From Alphaproteobacteria bacterium (GTDB taxonomy: Bacteria; Pseudomonadota; Alphaproteobacteria; UBA8366; GCA-2717185), in NCBI GenBank assembly GCA_012103325.1, contig WLWY01000001.1:1054001-1118000 (forward strand): 64,000 bases of DNA, given 5' to 3'. The notes under the pieces were generated by a model. The model had not been told where the DNA came from. It ran no database searches and saw only the letters and a program-made list of their open reading frames with translations. Within the stretch, counting starts at the first letter, position 1. Each line of letters opens with the position of its first letter. Shown one piece after another: positions 39,497 through 48,417 of the stretch. The position numbers were made by a program, and so were the translations under genes.

Positions 39497-39868
39497 ATGG
39501 CCTCCGCCAAACGACGAAAAGCGTGGCAGCGGGGATGGACAGCCGAGACGATCTGCGTCGTTTGGCTTCGGCTTCACGGTTATCGCATCATCGCCCGCCG
39601 TCAGCGAACCCCTGTCGGCGAGATCGATATCGTCGCCCGCCGCCGCCAAATTCTCGCGATCGTCGAAGTAAAAGCCCGCCCCGATCGCACGACGGCGCTC
39701 GAATCGATTACACCGCGTCAACGAAAGCGCCTCGTACGGGCAGCGCAATGGCTCATCGCCGGCCGGCCGGACTTAGCCGACCTGAATATCCGCTTCGACG
39801 TAATGGCGGTCGCCCCCAGGCGGTTGCCTGCCTATATAATTGACGCTTGGCGGCCAGATGATGGTTAA
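39497..39868 (+). CDS. yraN: YraN family (UPF0102) endonuclease-fold protein
   Basis: The 123-residue protein belongs to UPF0102: GWTAETICVVWLRLHGYRII, then the restriction-endonuclease-like GEIDIVARRRQILAIVEVKA with the D...E-x-K triad, and RQRKRLVRAAQWLI. It follows rsmI by 6 bp with GGAG in the gap. The molecular function is not established; the fold predicts a nuclease. Confidence 0.93.
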   Translation: MASAKRRKAWQRGWTAETICVVWLRLHGYRIIARRQRTPVGEIDIVARRRQILAIVEVKARPDRTTALESITPRQRKRLVRAAQWLIAGRPDLADLNIRFDVMAVAPRRLPAYIIDAWRPDDG

Positions 39869-39907
39869 TATTCTCAATAATCAGTTGCGATAGAGAATTT
39901 CGGGTAG

Positions 39908-40534
39908 ATGAAGAACATGTTCGCACCACCGCGCAATCGGCACCGGCGTGCCGCACGGATCGTTCTAAGTTTCGTAGCGCTACTCCTGGCGGCGGGTCTG
40001 TCCGGATGCGTCGGGTTGGCCGTCGGCGCTGGCGCGACGGCCGGAACAGCGGCAATGCAGGAACGCGGTATCGGCGGCGCCATCGATGACACGGTAATTC
40101 ACGCCAAAATAACAGGCTCCTATTACAACAACGATGTCGCCTTCAAACTGATCGCGGTCAAGGTCCACGAAGGACGCGTCCTGTTGACGGGCACCGTGCC
40201 CAAGCCCAAGGATCGCATCGCCGCGGTCCGTCACGCCTGGAAGGTCGATGGCGTCAAAACGGTCATCAACGAAATCACCGTAGAAGACAACAGTGATGTT
40301 TTGGACCTCGCACGCGACAAATGGGTTACGGCGCAACTTCGTTTGAAGATTACGTTCGATGGCAAAATCAAGGCGATCAACTATGCTATTGATACCGTTA
40401 ACGGAACGGTCTACCTGATGGGCATTGCACAAAACGAGACCGAACTGACCCTTGTGCGCAATCACGCGCGCAATATCGAATATGTGCGCCGCGTGGTCAG
40501 CCATGCCCGCTTGAAAAACACCCCGTCGAGCTGA
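39908..40534 (+). CDS. BON-domain lipoprotein (OsmY/DolP-like)
   Basis: The 208-residue protein has a lipoprotein signal (SFVALLLAAGLSGCVG) and two BON domains: about residues 58-128 (DDTVIHAKITGSYYN ... VHEGRVLLTGTVPKPKDR) and about 137-205 (VTAQLRLKITFDGKIKAINY ... GTVYLMGIAQNETE). This layout matches DolP (YraP), an outer-membrane stress lipoprotein that in Enterobacteria also lies near yraM/yraN. It probably supports envelope integrity. Confidence 0.87.
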   Translation: MKNMFAPPRNRHRRAARIVLSFVALLLAAGLSGCVGLAVGAGATAGTAAMQERGIGGAIDDTVIHAKITGSYYNNDVAFKLIAVKVHEGRVLLTGTVPKPKDRIAAVRHAWKVDGVKTVINEITVEDNSDVLDLARDKWVTAQLRLKITFDGKIKAINYAIDTVNGTVYLMGIAQNETELTLVRNHARNIEYVRRVVSHARLKNTPSS

Positions 40535-40545
40535 ACGGCGATCCG

Positions 40546-41376
40546 ATGCTAACCAGCAGCGAGGCGAAACAGACCCTTCGCGAAATCGGCGCCGCACCGG
40601 AAGGTCCGTTCGAGTTGGGCGAGGCAGCCCTTGCGCTCGCCGCCCTCGACCGGCCGCGGGTTCCTCTCGACCGGTATCGACAGCATCTGATCGAGTTGTG
40701 TGACGATGTCGGCCGGGAATCCGCAGGAGCCGAAACTCTCGCTGACAGGCTGTCCGCCCTCAATACCGTCCTTGTCGAACAGCAAGGCTATGAAGGCGAC
40801 CAGCTCAATTACGATGACTTACAGAACGCCAACCTGATCCGCGTCATCGATCGCAGGAAAGGACTGCCGGTCGCGCTCGGCATCCTGTACATCCATACCG
40901 CGCGTGCGCAAGGCTGGAGCATTAGCGGTCTCGCGTTCCCGGGGCATTTTCTCCTACGCCTGGGCGACGGCGGAGAACGGCTCGTCCTCGACCCCTTTCA
41001 TGCGGGCTTAGTGCGGGCGCCGCATGACTTGCGCGACCTTCTCAAGACAATGTCGGGCAACGACGCGGAGTTGCGTCCGGAGCATTATGCCGAAGTGTCC
41101 GACCGCGATATCCTGCTGCGGCTGCAAAACAACATTAAGCTAAGGCTGATCCAGCAAAAAGATATGGAGGGCGCGGAGGCGGTGGTGGCCCGAATGCTCA
41201 TGATCGCACCCGAGCAGACGTCGCTGTGGTGGGAAGCGGGCGTGCTGAACGTGCAGGCCGGGCACCTACAGGCAGCGATCGACGCCATAGAACGTTTTAT
41301 CGAATTGGACGAACGCCCACAGGCCCGGCACGAAGCCGTTACGCTGCTGCAGCAATTGCGCGACCGGCTGAACTGA
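40546..41376 (+). CDS. SirB1 family protein (transglutaminase-like plus TPR)
   Basis: The 276-residue protein has the SirB1-type core LIRVIDRRKGLPVALGILYI near residue 103 followed by WSISGLAFPGHFLLRL and LVLDPFHAG, the transglutaminase-like region. A helical TPR-like C-terminus covers about residues 190-270. The usual catalytic Cys is not obvious at the expected place. It begins 11 bp after the BON lipoprotein stop and probably shares its transcript. Function is not known. Confidence 0.85.
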   Translation: MLTSSEAKQTLREIGAAPEGPFELGEAALALAALDRPRVPLDRYRQHLIELCDDVGRESAGAETLADRLSALNTVLVEQQGYEGDQLNYDDLQNANLIRVIDRRKGLPVALGILYIHTARAQGWSISGLAFPGHFLLRLGDGGERLVLDPFHAGLVRAPHDLRDLLKTMSGNDAELRPEHYAEVSDRDILLRLQNNIKLRLIQQKDMEGAEAVVARMLMIAPEQTSLWWEAGVLNVQAGHLQAAIDAIERFIELDERPQARHEAVTLLQQLRDRLN

Positions 41377-41472
41377 TCGACCGCTTTCTCTTCGCCGGGA
41401 GATTTACATTGTTTCCGGTCAGCAAAACCGTTCAAACTTCAAATAACCATAACTCGTAACAGGGAGGTAAGT

Positions 41473-42444
41473 ATGAAACGGATCGTTTTTGCGCTGACGG
41501 CTCTTACCCTCGGCATCGCCGGGACGGCAATTCAGCCTGCCGCGGCAGCCAATGTTAAAGTAACACCGCTCGGCGGACAGGATGGCGAATTCTGCCGTCT
41601 CGACCGGGCGTTGGTCTTTGAAGACCCGAACGGCACCCGCCTGCTTTACGATGCCGGCCGCACGGTCGCGGGACCTGACGATCCCAGGCTCGGCAAGATC
41701 GACGTCGTCCTGGTCAGCCATGTGCATGGCGACCACCTTGGCGACAAACACATCAAGCTGGACGACGCGGGCACTTGCGGGAAGCCAAAATTCGCCGTTT
41801 CCGCGACACCAAATTCGAACAGCGTCAACATCGCATTCGCCAAGAAGGCGAAAATCGTAACCGGCAGCGAGATTCCGCGTGTCCTCGCTGGGAAGCTAAA
41901 AGGCCTTGGCGGCAATCCGAAGGACTCGATGCTGGCGCGATTCGGTTCGATGAAAACCGTCGGCGGGGTCGGGATTACGACGGTGCCGGCCGCGCACAGC
42001 AACGGTCTCTCGCCGGGGTTCATTGGCGGGACGCTGGGTAAGGACCTGAAGGCAGCAGGCCTGACCGCCTATGTCGGACCGCCGACCGGCTATGTGCTCA
42101 AATTCACCAACGGACTTGTCGTCTATTTGTCCGGCGACACCGGCATCACGGCCGAACAGGATCTGGTGGTTCGCGGCCACTACAAGGCGAATCTCGCCAT
42201 GATGAATATTGGCGACACATTCACGACCGGCCCCGCCGAAGCTGCCTATGTCATCAACTCCCTGGTCAAGCCACAGGCGGTTATCGCGTCCCACGCCAAC
42301 GAAGAAGCGACGAACGGCGGTAAAGTTCGAAGCGGCACTCGGACGGAGAAATTCATCAAGGCCAGCAATGTCCCGGTGCATGTCCCACTCAGTGGCCGCA
42401 CGATGGAGTTCGACGGCGGCGGCAAATGCGTGAGCGGCTGCTAG
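41473..42444 (+). CDS. Secreted metallo-beta-lactamase-fold hydrolase
   Basis: The 323-residue protein starts with a signal peptide (RIVFALTALTLGIAGTAIQPA, shortly before AAANVK) and carries the metal motif VSHVHGDHLGDKHIKL near residue 79, a second-shell histidine in VPAAHSNGLS, LSGDTGITAEQD and the last histidine in IASHANEE. It resembles UlaG-like or other L-ascorbate-type periplasmic members. An AGGGAGG ribosome site lies 6 bases before the ATG. The substrate is unknown. Confidence 0.85.
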   Translation: MKRIVFALTALTLGIAGTAIQPAAAANVKVTPLGGQDGEFCRLDRALVFEDPNGTRLLYDAGRTVAGPDDPRLGKIDVVLVSHVHGDHLGDKHIKLDDAGTCGKPKFAVSATPNSNSVNIAFAKKAKIVTGSEIPRVLAGKLKGLGGNPKDSMLARFGSMKTVGGVGITTVPAAHSNGLSPGFIGGTLGKDLKAAGLTAYVGPPTGYVLKFTNGLVVYLSGDTGITAEQDLVVRGHYKANLAMMNIGDTFTTGPAEAAYVINSLVKPQAVIASHANEEATNGGKVRSGTRTEKFIKASNVPVHVPLSGRTMEFDGGGKCVSGC

Positions 42445-42470
42445 CGTACACAATCTAACGTGCCGGTTAG

Positions 42471-42494
42471 ATAACCCCGCTTCGGCGGGGTTAT
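42471..42494 (+). terminator. Stem-loop terminator after the secreted hydrolase gene
   Basis: ATAACCCCGC (42471-42480) pairs perfectly with GCGGGGTTAT (42485-42494) across a TTCG tetraloop. GC-rich stem, stable tetraloop and position 26 bp after the stop codon fit an intrinsic terminator, though the following T-run is weak (CGTTAC). Confidence 0.75.
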
Positions 42495-42511
42495 CGTTAC
42501 GGGAGAGAGAC

Positions 42512-43294
42512 ATGGAATGCAGAATGGACGGCCGCACCGCCGTGGTGACCGGTGGCAGCATGGGACTTGGCAAGGCAATCGCGCACGAGTTTGCCCGTTC
42601 GGGCGCAAACGTCGCGATGATCGCCCGGCGGCGCGACATGCTGGACGAAGCGAAGGCCGAAATCGCCCCCGCCGCGGCAGGCAAGATCGAAGGCTTCGTC
42701 TGCGATATGAGCGACTCCTCGGCAATCGGACCCATGCATGACGCGGTTTTAGACGCTTTGGGTCCGGTCGATATCGTCGTGAACAACGCCGGGTCGTCGC
42801 AACGCGGCGCGTTCCTGGATATCACCGATGAGATGTGGCGAAACGATCTCGAGCTGAAACTGTTCGGCGCCATCCGGCTGACGCGTCTGGCGTTTCCCGG
42901 GATGATCGAGCGCCGCTGGGGCCGCATCATCAACGTTTTGAATGTCGGCGCCAAGGCGCCGCCGGGAACAGGCGCGCCGACAGCCGTATCGCGCGCCGCA
43001 GGCATGGCTTTGACGAAGGTGCTGGCTGGCGAAGGCGCGCCACACAACGTGCTGGTTAACGCGCTATTGGTCGGGCGGATCGTCAGCGATCAGATTGCCC
43101 GCCGGCACGCCAATGCGGATACCAATGTAAGCCTGGAAGACTATATCGCCGAAGCGGGCGAGGCGATCCCGCTAGGCCGCATGGGGACCGCCGCGGAGTT
43201 TGCCAACATGGCGACGTTCCTTGCCTCCGACGCCGGCTCCTACATCACCGGCACGGCAATCAATGTCGATGGGAACCTGTCGCCCGTTGTCTAA
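42512..43294 (+). CDS. SDR-family protein lacking the catalytic Ser/Tyr/Lys
   Basis: The 260-residue protein has a classical SDR cofactor half: AVVTGGSMGLGKAIAHEFAR and IVVNNAGSSQRGAF. The active site is atypical. Where INISSVAG-like sequence normally supplies the serine it reads INVLNVGAK, and where Y-x3-K is expected it reads PTAVSRAAGMALTK, so Ser, Tyr and Lys appear replaced. The C-terminus SYITGTAINVDGNLSPVV is standard. It may bind NAD(P) without classical redox catalysis, or use other residues. A GGGAGAGA ribosome site precedes the ATG. Confidence 0.83.
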   Translation: MECRMDGRTAVVTGGSMGLGKAIAHEFARSGANVAMIARRRDMLDEAKAEIAPAAAGKIEGFVCDMSDSSAIGPMHDAVLDALGPVDIVVNNAGSSQRGAFLDITDEMWRNDLELKLFGAIRLTRLAFPGMIERRWGRIINVLNVGAKAPPGTGAPTAVSRAAGMALTKVLAGEGAPHNVLVNALLVGRIVSDQIARRHANADTNVSLEDYIAEAGEAIPLGRMGTAAEFANMATFLASDAGSYITGTAINVDGNLSPVV

Positions 43295-43363
43295 CTGGCG
43301 GGCTGTGCCGCACGCGGGCGGGCCTGTATAATTATCAAAACGGAACGAAACAGGATTGCGGCC

Positions 43364-44308
43364 ATGAGCTTGAACGTTGCCATACAGATGGACCCGATCG
43401 ACAATATCGATATCGAGGGGGACAGCTCATTCGTGCTCGCGCTCGAAGCGCAGCGGCGCGGTTATCACCTTCATTACTATTTGCCCAGCGCCCTGACCTT
43501 TCGCGATGGCAAAGTATCCGCACGGTCGCAGCCGCTGACGGTCAGGCGCGAGGCCGGCAATCATTTCGATGTCGGCACGATGGAGTCGCTCGATCTGTCG
43601 ACGATGGATGTGATCCTGATGCGGCAGGATCCGCCCTTCGACATGGCCTACATTACAGCGACTCATATCCTCGAACACATCCACCCCAAGACGCTTGTCG
43701 TCAACGACCCGGCGAATGTCCGCAATGCGCCGGAGAAGATTTTCGTGACCCGGTTCCCGGAGCTCATGCCGCCGACATTGATCACGTCGAGCCGCGAGGA
43801 AATTCTCGAATTCCGCGCCGAGCATGAAGACATTATCGTAAAGCCACTGTACGGCAACGGCGGTGCCGGTGTCTTTCACATCCAACCGGGCGACGAAAAC
43901 TTAAGCGCGCTGCTTGAATTGTTTACCGAAATTTACCGGGAGCCGATAATCGTGCAGCGCTATCTGCCGGACGTGCGCGCCGGGGACAAGCGCATCATCC
44001 TGGTCGATGGCAAAGCCGTGGGCGCAACGAACCGCGTTCCGCCGGACGGCGAGGCCCGATCCAACATGCATGTCGGCGGCACGCCAAAGCCGACGACCCT
44101 GACGCCGCGCGAAGAAGAAATCTGTGAAACAATCGGACCGGATCTGAAACGATTGGGTTTAATCTTCGTCGGCATCGATGTCATCGGCGATTATTTGACG
44201 GAGATCAACGTGACCTCGCCGACCGGGCTACAGGAAGTTAATCGCTTCGACAACGTCTGCCTGGAAGCCGACATCTGGGATGCGATTGAAGAACGGTTTC
44301 CGGGTTAG
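43364..44308 (+). CDS. gshB: Glutathione synthetase
   Basis: GshB joins gamma-glutamylcysteine and glycine. The 314-residue ATP-grasp protein has the family start [54 protein letters not shown] and the nucleotide/metal region [20 protein letters not shown], with [11 protein letters not shown] at the end. Length is standard. It converges on the flagellin-like gene with a long hairpin between them. Confidence 0.97.
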   Translation: MSLNVAIQMDPIDNIDIEGDSSFVLALEAQRRGYHLHYYLPSALTFRDGKVSARSQPLTVRREAGNHFDVGTMESLDLSTMDVILMRQDPPFDMAYITATHILEHIHPKTLVVNDPANVRNAPEKIFVTRFPELMPPTLITSSREEILEFRAEHEDIIVKPLYGNGGAGVFHIQPGDENLSALLELFTEIYREPIIVQRYLPDVRAGDKRIILVDGKAVGATNRVPPDGEARSNMHVGGTPKPTTLTPREEEICETIGPDLKRLGLIFVGIDVIGDYLTEINVTSPTGLQEVNRFDNVCLEADIWDAIEERFPG

Positions 44309-44323
44309 GACTAGTGTCCTGAT

Positions 44324-44351
44324 CGCGAAATTCAAAAGATTGAATTTCGCG
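44324..44351. terminator. Bidirectional hairpin between gshB and the flagellin-like gene
   Basis: CGCGAAATTCAA (44324-44335) pairs perfectly with TTGAATTTCGCG (44340-44351) across AAGA; CTGAT/ATCAG can extend it after a small bulge. It lies between two convergent genes. A separate short palindrome, AGGAC-TAGT-GTCCT, sits just upstream at 44307-44320. Confidence 0.65.
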
Positions 44352-44382
44352 TGAATCAGCACACCAACTACATGAATCTAGG

Positions 44383-45483
44383 CTAAGCTTCGAAGCCGAA
44401 CGACGCCGCGTCTTGCAGCAAGACGGATAGGCCCTGGCTGTTGTAGGAGAGCGCCGTCTGCAGCGCGCTTTCGAACAGGAACTGACGCTTCTGCTCTTCC
44501 AGGACAAAGCGCCGCTCCGCCCCCTCCTTTTGAGCTTGAATGCCGGCGGCGGTATCGCGGTTTTCGTCGATCTGTCCTTGACTGAAATTGACCGCAACCT
44601 CCGCCCGGGTTCGCTTACTTTCGAACAAAGAAATCTGGACGCGCAAGGTCCCAAGCGCCGCATCGACTTCTTCCAGAGCCTTATCGCGTAAGGTCGCATC
44701 CTGAAAATTGCCGTAGAAGTATGAATGCAATACGCCAATGCCCTTGCGCTCCACCGTGCCGGTAAGGGTCGGGCTGCCATCGCCGGCGCGCGTGATCGAC
44801 AACGCGCCCGTATCGTGATCGAACACGACGGTATCATCATCTTTCAGCAGCACACCACTATCGTTCGGGTCCGCATTCGGGAACTGAGCCAGGGACGATC
44901 CGAAAATATTCGGCAGAAACGTATCGCCGCTACCGTCCGTAAGAACGTAATCTGAGCCCAAAAACTTGCCGGTATAGGTCGTCGTGACCAGTGATCCGGG
45001 CTTAATCTGCACTTCAAGGTCATTGGCTTCGAAAATGTCGCGAATGCTGGCGCCAATCAGATTCACGCCAAAATTTCCTGCGCCCTTGGCGCGCAAGTTC
45101 AGCTTACCAAGTTTTTGGTCGAAACTGTTCGCCAAATCCCGCTGCGCTTCAGCCGTCACACCCGTCTTCTGCGCATTGGTGATCAGTTCACGCGCTTCGA
45201 GCAGGATGTTCTTCATTTCGGTGAGGCGCTCAGTCGCCTTTTCCACCGTCTTCACGGCCCGTTGCTGCCGTACTTTAAGCTTGGAGAAGCCTTCTACCTG
45301 CCGGGTCGATTCGCGCGCCCGTGCATCAAGACGTGACTGGTCGGCATTGAAGTTCGGCGCACTCGGACCGCTGTTTCGTGCGATTGCCGCGACCCGCGCG
45401 GTACGCGCCGCGGCGGCACTGCCCACCGCGTTGAACAGCGATTGATTGAGCCGGAGCGTCGTCGAGTTAAAGAAAAAATCCAT
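44383..45483 (-). CDS. Flagellin-like coiled-coil protein
   Basis: The 366-residue protein shows flagellin D0/D1-like architecture: an N-terminal helical part with ERLTEMKNILLEARELI and LANSFDQKLGKLNL, then NFGVNLIGASI (like the flagellin FNG.NLL element); a beta-rich middle; and a C-terminal helical part from about residue 270 ending ALQTALSYNSQGLSVLLQDA. No other flagellar genes are in the window, so it is an orphan. It could be a flagellin, a hook-associated-type protein or an unrelated coiled-coil filament protein. Confidence 0.55.
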   Translation of the reverse strand: MDFFFNSTTLRLNQSLFNAVGSAAAARTARVAAIARNSGPSAPNFNADQSRLDARARESTRQVEGFSKLKVRQQRAVKTVEKATERLTEMKNILLEARELITNAQKTGVTAEAQRDLANSFDQKLGKLNLRAKGAGNFGVNLIGASIRDIFEANDLEVQIKPGSLVTTTYTGKFLGSDYVLTDGSGDTFLPNIFGSSLAQFPNADPNDSGVLLKDDDTVVFDHDTGALSITRAGDGSPTLTGTVERKGIGVLHSYFYGNFQDATLRDKALEEVDAALGTLRVQISLFESKRTRAEVAVNFSQGQIDENRDTAAGIQAQKEGAERRFVLEEQKRQFLFESALQTALSYNSQGLSVLLQDAASFGFEA

Positions 45484-45782
45484 AGGCGCCTATCGAATTC
45501 AACCGATTCTCGCCGGATTGCCTTACCAATTTACTAAGAACGTTCGGCGAACGACTATCCGTGGCAACGCAAGGAACATGCCCCGCGTCGAGCCGCGCCA
45601 ATTCGCAGAAAGCCATGATTTATGGGGTCTTCTAATTGCGCAGCGGCGAAGTTTACGCGGCAAATTTTGCTTCTGGGTCGACTATACTCGGCAAATTTTA
45701 CCGCTCGGGGGGCCATAACCAAGGGAAGGTGCTGGCGTGACGCCGCGAAGCCCGGTACATCTCATTGCGAGAAAAAGGAATC

Positions 45783-47297
45783 ATGGTTGCCAGAATAAAT
45801 ACCGTCGCCTTCCAGGGCGTCGAGACACTCGACATCGACGTCCAGGTGCATATGGCCAATGGGATGCCCGCCTTTACGGTCGTCGGGCTGCCCGATAAGG
45901 CCGTGGCGGAAAGCCGCGAGCGCGTCCGCGCCGCGCTGGGCGCGCTCGGGCTGGCCCTGCCGCCGCAGCGCATCACCGTGAATCTGTCGCCTGCCGACGT
46001 GCTCAAGGAAGGTAGCCATTTCGACCTGCCCATCGCGCTCGGTCTGCTGGTCGCGATGAACGTGTTGCCCGCCGACGAGTTGGCCGGCTACACCGCGCTA
46101 GGCGAGCTAGCGCTGGATGGGGCGATCTCGCCGGTAGCGGGCGTATTGCCGGCGGCGATCGATGCCAATGCGGCCGGACGCGGCGTGATCTGTCCCGCGG
46201 CGTGCGGCGGCGAGGCGGCCTGGGCCGGCGAGGTTGAAGTCCTGGCACCAGCGACGCTGCTGGCGCTGATCAATCATTTCAAGGGCGTTCAGGTGCTGTC
46301 GACGCCGGAGCCGAAGCTCGCCGACGATGTGGAAACGATGCTCGACCTTGCCGACATCAAGGGGCAGGAGACGGCCAAACGCGCGCTCGAAGTCGCCGCC
46401 AGCGGCGCCCACAACCTGCTGATGATCGGCCCGCCCGGAGCCGGCAAATCGATGCTGGCGCAGCGCCTTCCAGGCATCCTGCCACCGATGGAGTCTCGGG
46501 AGGCGCTGGACGTTTCCATGATCCACAGCGTCGCCGGGCTGCTTGAAGACGGCCGGATCAGCCGGAAGCGGCCCTTCCGCGACCCGCATCACTCGGCTTC
46601 CCTGCCGGCTTTAGTGGGCGGCGGCATCCGTGCCCGTCCGGGCGAAATTTCGTTGGCCCACAACGGCGTGCTGTTCCTGGACGAATTGCCGGAATTTGCC
46701 CGCCCGACCCTGGAAGCGCTGCGCCAGCCCATCGAGAGCGGCCGCGCCGCCGTCGCCCGCGCCAACGCCCACGTAACCTACCCGGCGCGCTTCCAGCTCA
46801 TCGCTGCAATGAACCCTTGCCGCTGCGGGTATCTCGACGATCCGGCGTTGGCCTGTAGCCGCGCCCCGCGCTGCGCACTGGATTATCAAGCGAAGATATC
46901 CGGGCCGCTGTTCGACCGTATCGACCTACACATGGAAGTGCCCGCCGTCAGCGCCGCCGACCTGACCCTGCCGCCTCCCGCGGAAGGGTCCACCGAGATT
47001 GCCGCTCGCGTTGCCGCCGCACGCCGTATCCAGACTGAGCGATACGCGGCATCCGACCCGCCAATCCGCACCAACGCGGAAGTCGACGGCAAATTGCTGG
47101 AAGCGGTCGCCGCACCGGACGAGGAAGGCCGCACGCTGCTCGCAGAGGCAGCCGACCGGCTCAAACTTTCCGCCCGCGGCTATCACCGGGTTCTCCGCGT
47201 AGCGCGAACATTGGCGGACATGGCCGCCGAGCCCAACGTCCGACGCCTTCACGTCGCTGAAGCGCTGTCCTACCGGCGTATCGCGCCGGTTCGCTAA
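45783..47297 (+). CDS. comM: YifB/ComM family Mg-chelatase-like AAA ATPase
   Basis: ComM is a ring helicase that promotes branch migration in natural transformation. The 504-residue protein has the N-terminal domain (TVVGLPDKAVAESRERVRAA), Walker A MIGPPGAGKSMLAQRLPGIL, Walker B GVLFLDELPEF, and the late zinc-ligand region NPCRCGYLDDP and SRAPRCALDYQ. The ATG at 45783 follows AAAAAGGAA; an earlier ATG at 45765 has no such site. The stop is 4 bp from the remnant nitrilase gene. Confidence 0.94.
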   Translation: MVARINTVAFQGVETLDIDVQVHMANGMPAFTVVGLPDKAVAESRERVRAALGALGLALPPQRITVNLSPADVLKEGSHFDLPIALGLLVAMNVLPADELAGYTALGELALDGAISPVAGVLPAAIDANAAGRGVICPAACGGEAAWAGEVEVLAPATLLALINHFKGVQVLSTPEPKLADDVETMLDLADIKGQETAKRALEVAASGAHNLLMIGPPGAGKSMLAQRLPGILPPMESREALDVSMIHSVAGLLEDGRISRKRPFRDPHHSASLPALVGGGIRARPGEISLAHNGVLFLDELPEFARPTLEALRQPIESGRAAVARANAHVTYPARFQLIAAMNPCRCGYLDDPALACSRAPRCALDYQAKISGPLFDRIDLHMEVPAVSAADLTLPPPAEGSTEIAARVAAARRIQTERYAASDPPIRTNAEVDGKLLEAVAAPDEEGRTLLAEAADRLKLSARGYHRVLRVARTLADMAAEPNVRRLHVAEALSYRRIAPVR

Positions 47298-47301
47298 CCC
47301 A

Positions 47302-47844
47302 TCAAGATTGGTCGAACGGCGACACCACGCCCTTCGACCCGGTAATCAAGCCATAATGCTCCGGCTCGCGGTTGCCAGCGAAGTCCCAGCGTTTGGTATG
47401 CAGCATCGTGCAGAGATCGAGATCGCAATTGGCGACGATAAGCTCGTCGCCCAGCGTCTGACACTGCGTAACAATTTCGCCGGTCGGGGCGACGATGCAG
47501 CTTTCGCCGATCAAATCGCAGCCCTCCTCTTCGCCCGCCTTGGCGACGGCGACGACCCAGGACCCGTTCTGATATGCGCCCGCCTGCAGAACCAAATGAT
47601 TGTGGAAGTCGGCCATGCGATTCAGGTCTGGCGCGGGCGCGAAATAGCGTGGCGTGTTGTAGCCGAGCATAATCAACTCGACGCCCTGCATGCCCATGAC
47701 GCGGTAGGTCTCCGGCCAGCGGCGGTCATTGCAGATACACATGCCGACGACACTATCGTAGGCTTGGAACACGGGGAAACCGAGATTGCCGGGTTCGAAA
47801 TAACGTTTCTCGAGATGCTGAAAGGGGCGCTCCGGATATATGCC
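47302..47844 (-). pseudogene. 5'-truncated nitrilase-superfamily hydrolase (N-carbamoyl-D-amino-acid hydrolase-like)
   Basis: The frame reads a clean C-terminal half of a carbon-nitrogen hydrolase: RPFQHLEKRYFEPGNLGFPV, VVGMCICNDRRWPETYRVMG (the nucleophile Cys), then LGYNTPRYFAPAPDLNRMAD to the stop. The family's N-terminal half, with catalytic Glu and Lys, is missing. Homology starts near 47835, and an in-frame TAA lies at 47848-47850. Sequence beyond is of different, AT-richer character. The gene was probably cut when the neighbouring island inserted or a deletion occurred. It is unlikely to be functional. Confidence 0.75.
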
Positions 47845-47919
47845 GACTTAAGTCCGGTATTAATTCGACCGTAACCCGCCAACACCGAGCGGGACGTAAA
47901 ATCCTTAGCATGCGGGAAA

Positions 47920-48417
47920 TTAAGGAAGGTCGGGAAATTGAGATAGAAATTTACGACACGCCTTCAAATAGAATTCTCTAGATACTATTTCTATCGAATC
48001 TGGAAATTGAATTAGATAGGCCCTTGAGGAAATTCCCTCAGGAAAGCCTAAATGTAGCAACACAAACGAACCGACGTATGGGCGAGAATCCGAAGGAATC
48101 GATATTCGATGATAACGGCATGTCAACGCACTAAGAAATTCTCTTTCAGTTGAATCTTTTGATAATTCTTCGATTATTTCGCGTCTCTTTTCGACAACTT
48201 CGTCGCCGTATGGTTTCCAAGGTAAAAGAATAACTCTTCCGGGTTCATCGAGAACCATTAAACAATCGAATTTCCGCCCTTCGAACCACTCGACACCTGA
48301 CGTGATTCTCGGTGGCAAGCGTACTCTGCCTCGCTCGTCAATTTCGCACACCTCGACCAACACCGGGTCTGGATGCTCCGGATCAAGCCTCGTGCCGCTA
48401 GGTCTACCATTAGCCAT
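47920..48417 (-). CDS. AbrB/MraZ-like protein, putative regulator
   Basis: The 165-residue protein is not an obvious member of a named family. It has two segments resembling swapped-hairpin AbrB motifs: EIDERGRVRLPPRITSGVEW (about residues 25-44) and RYHRISIPSDSRPYVGSFVL (about 103-122), each with a D/R-G-R-x-x-x-P pattern or a close variant. Two such halves in one chain is the MraZ arrangement. It is transcribed divergently from the three-gene operon at 48760, with repeated TTTGGGTAAAA sequences in between, so autoregulation is plausible. All of this is inference from pattern. Confidence 0.6.
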   Translation of the reverse strand: MANGRPSGTRLDPEHPDPVLVEVCEIDERGRVRLPPRITSGVEWFEGRKFDCLMVLDEPGRVILLPWKPYGDEVVEKRREIIEELSKDSTEREFLSALTCRYHRISIPSDSRPYVGSFVLLHLGFPEGISSRAYLIQFPDSIEIVSREFYLKACRKFLSQFPDLP

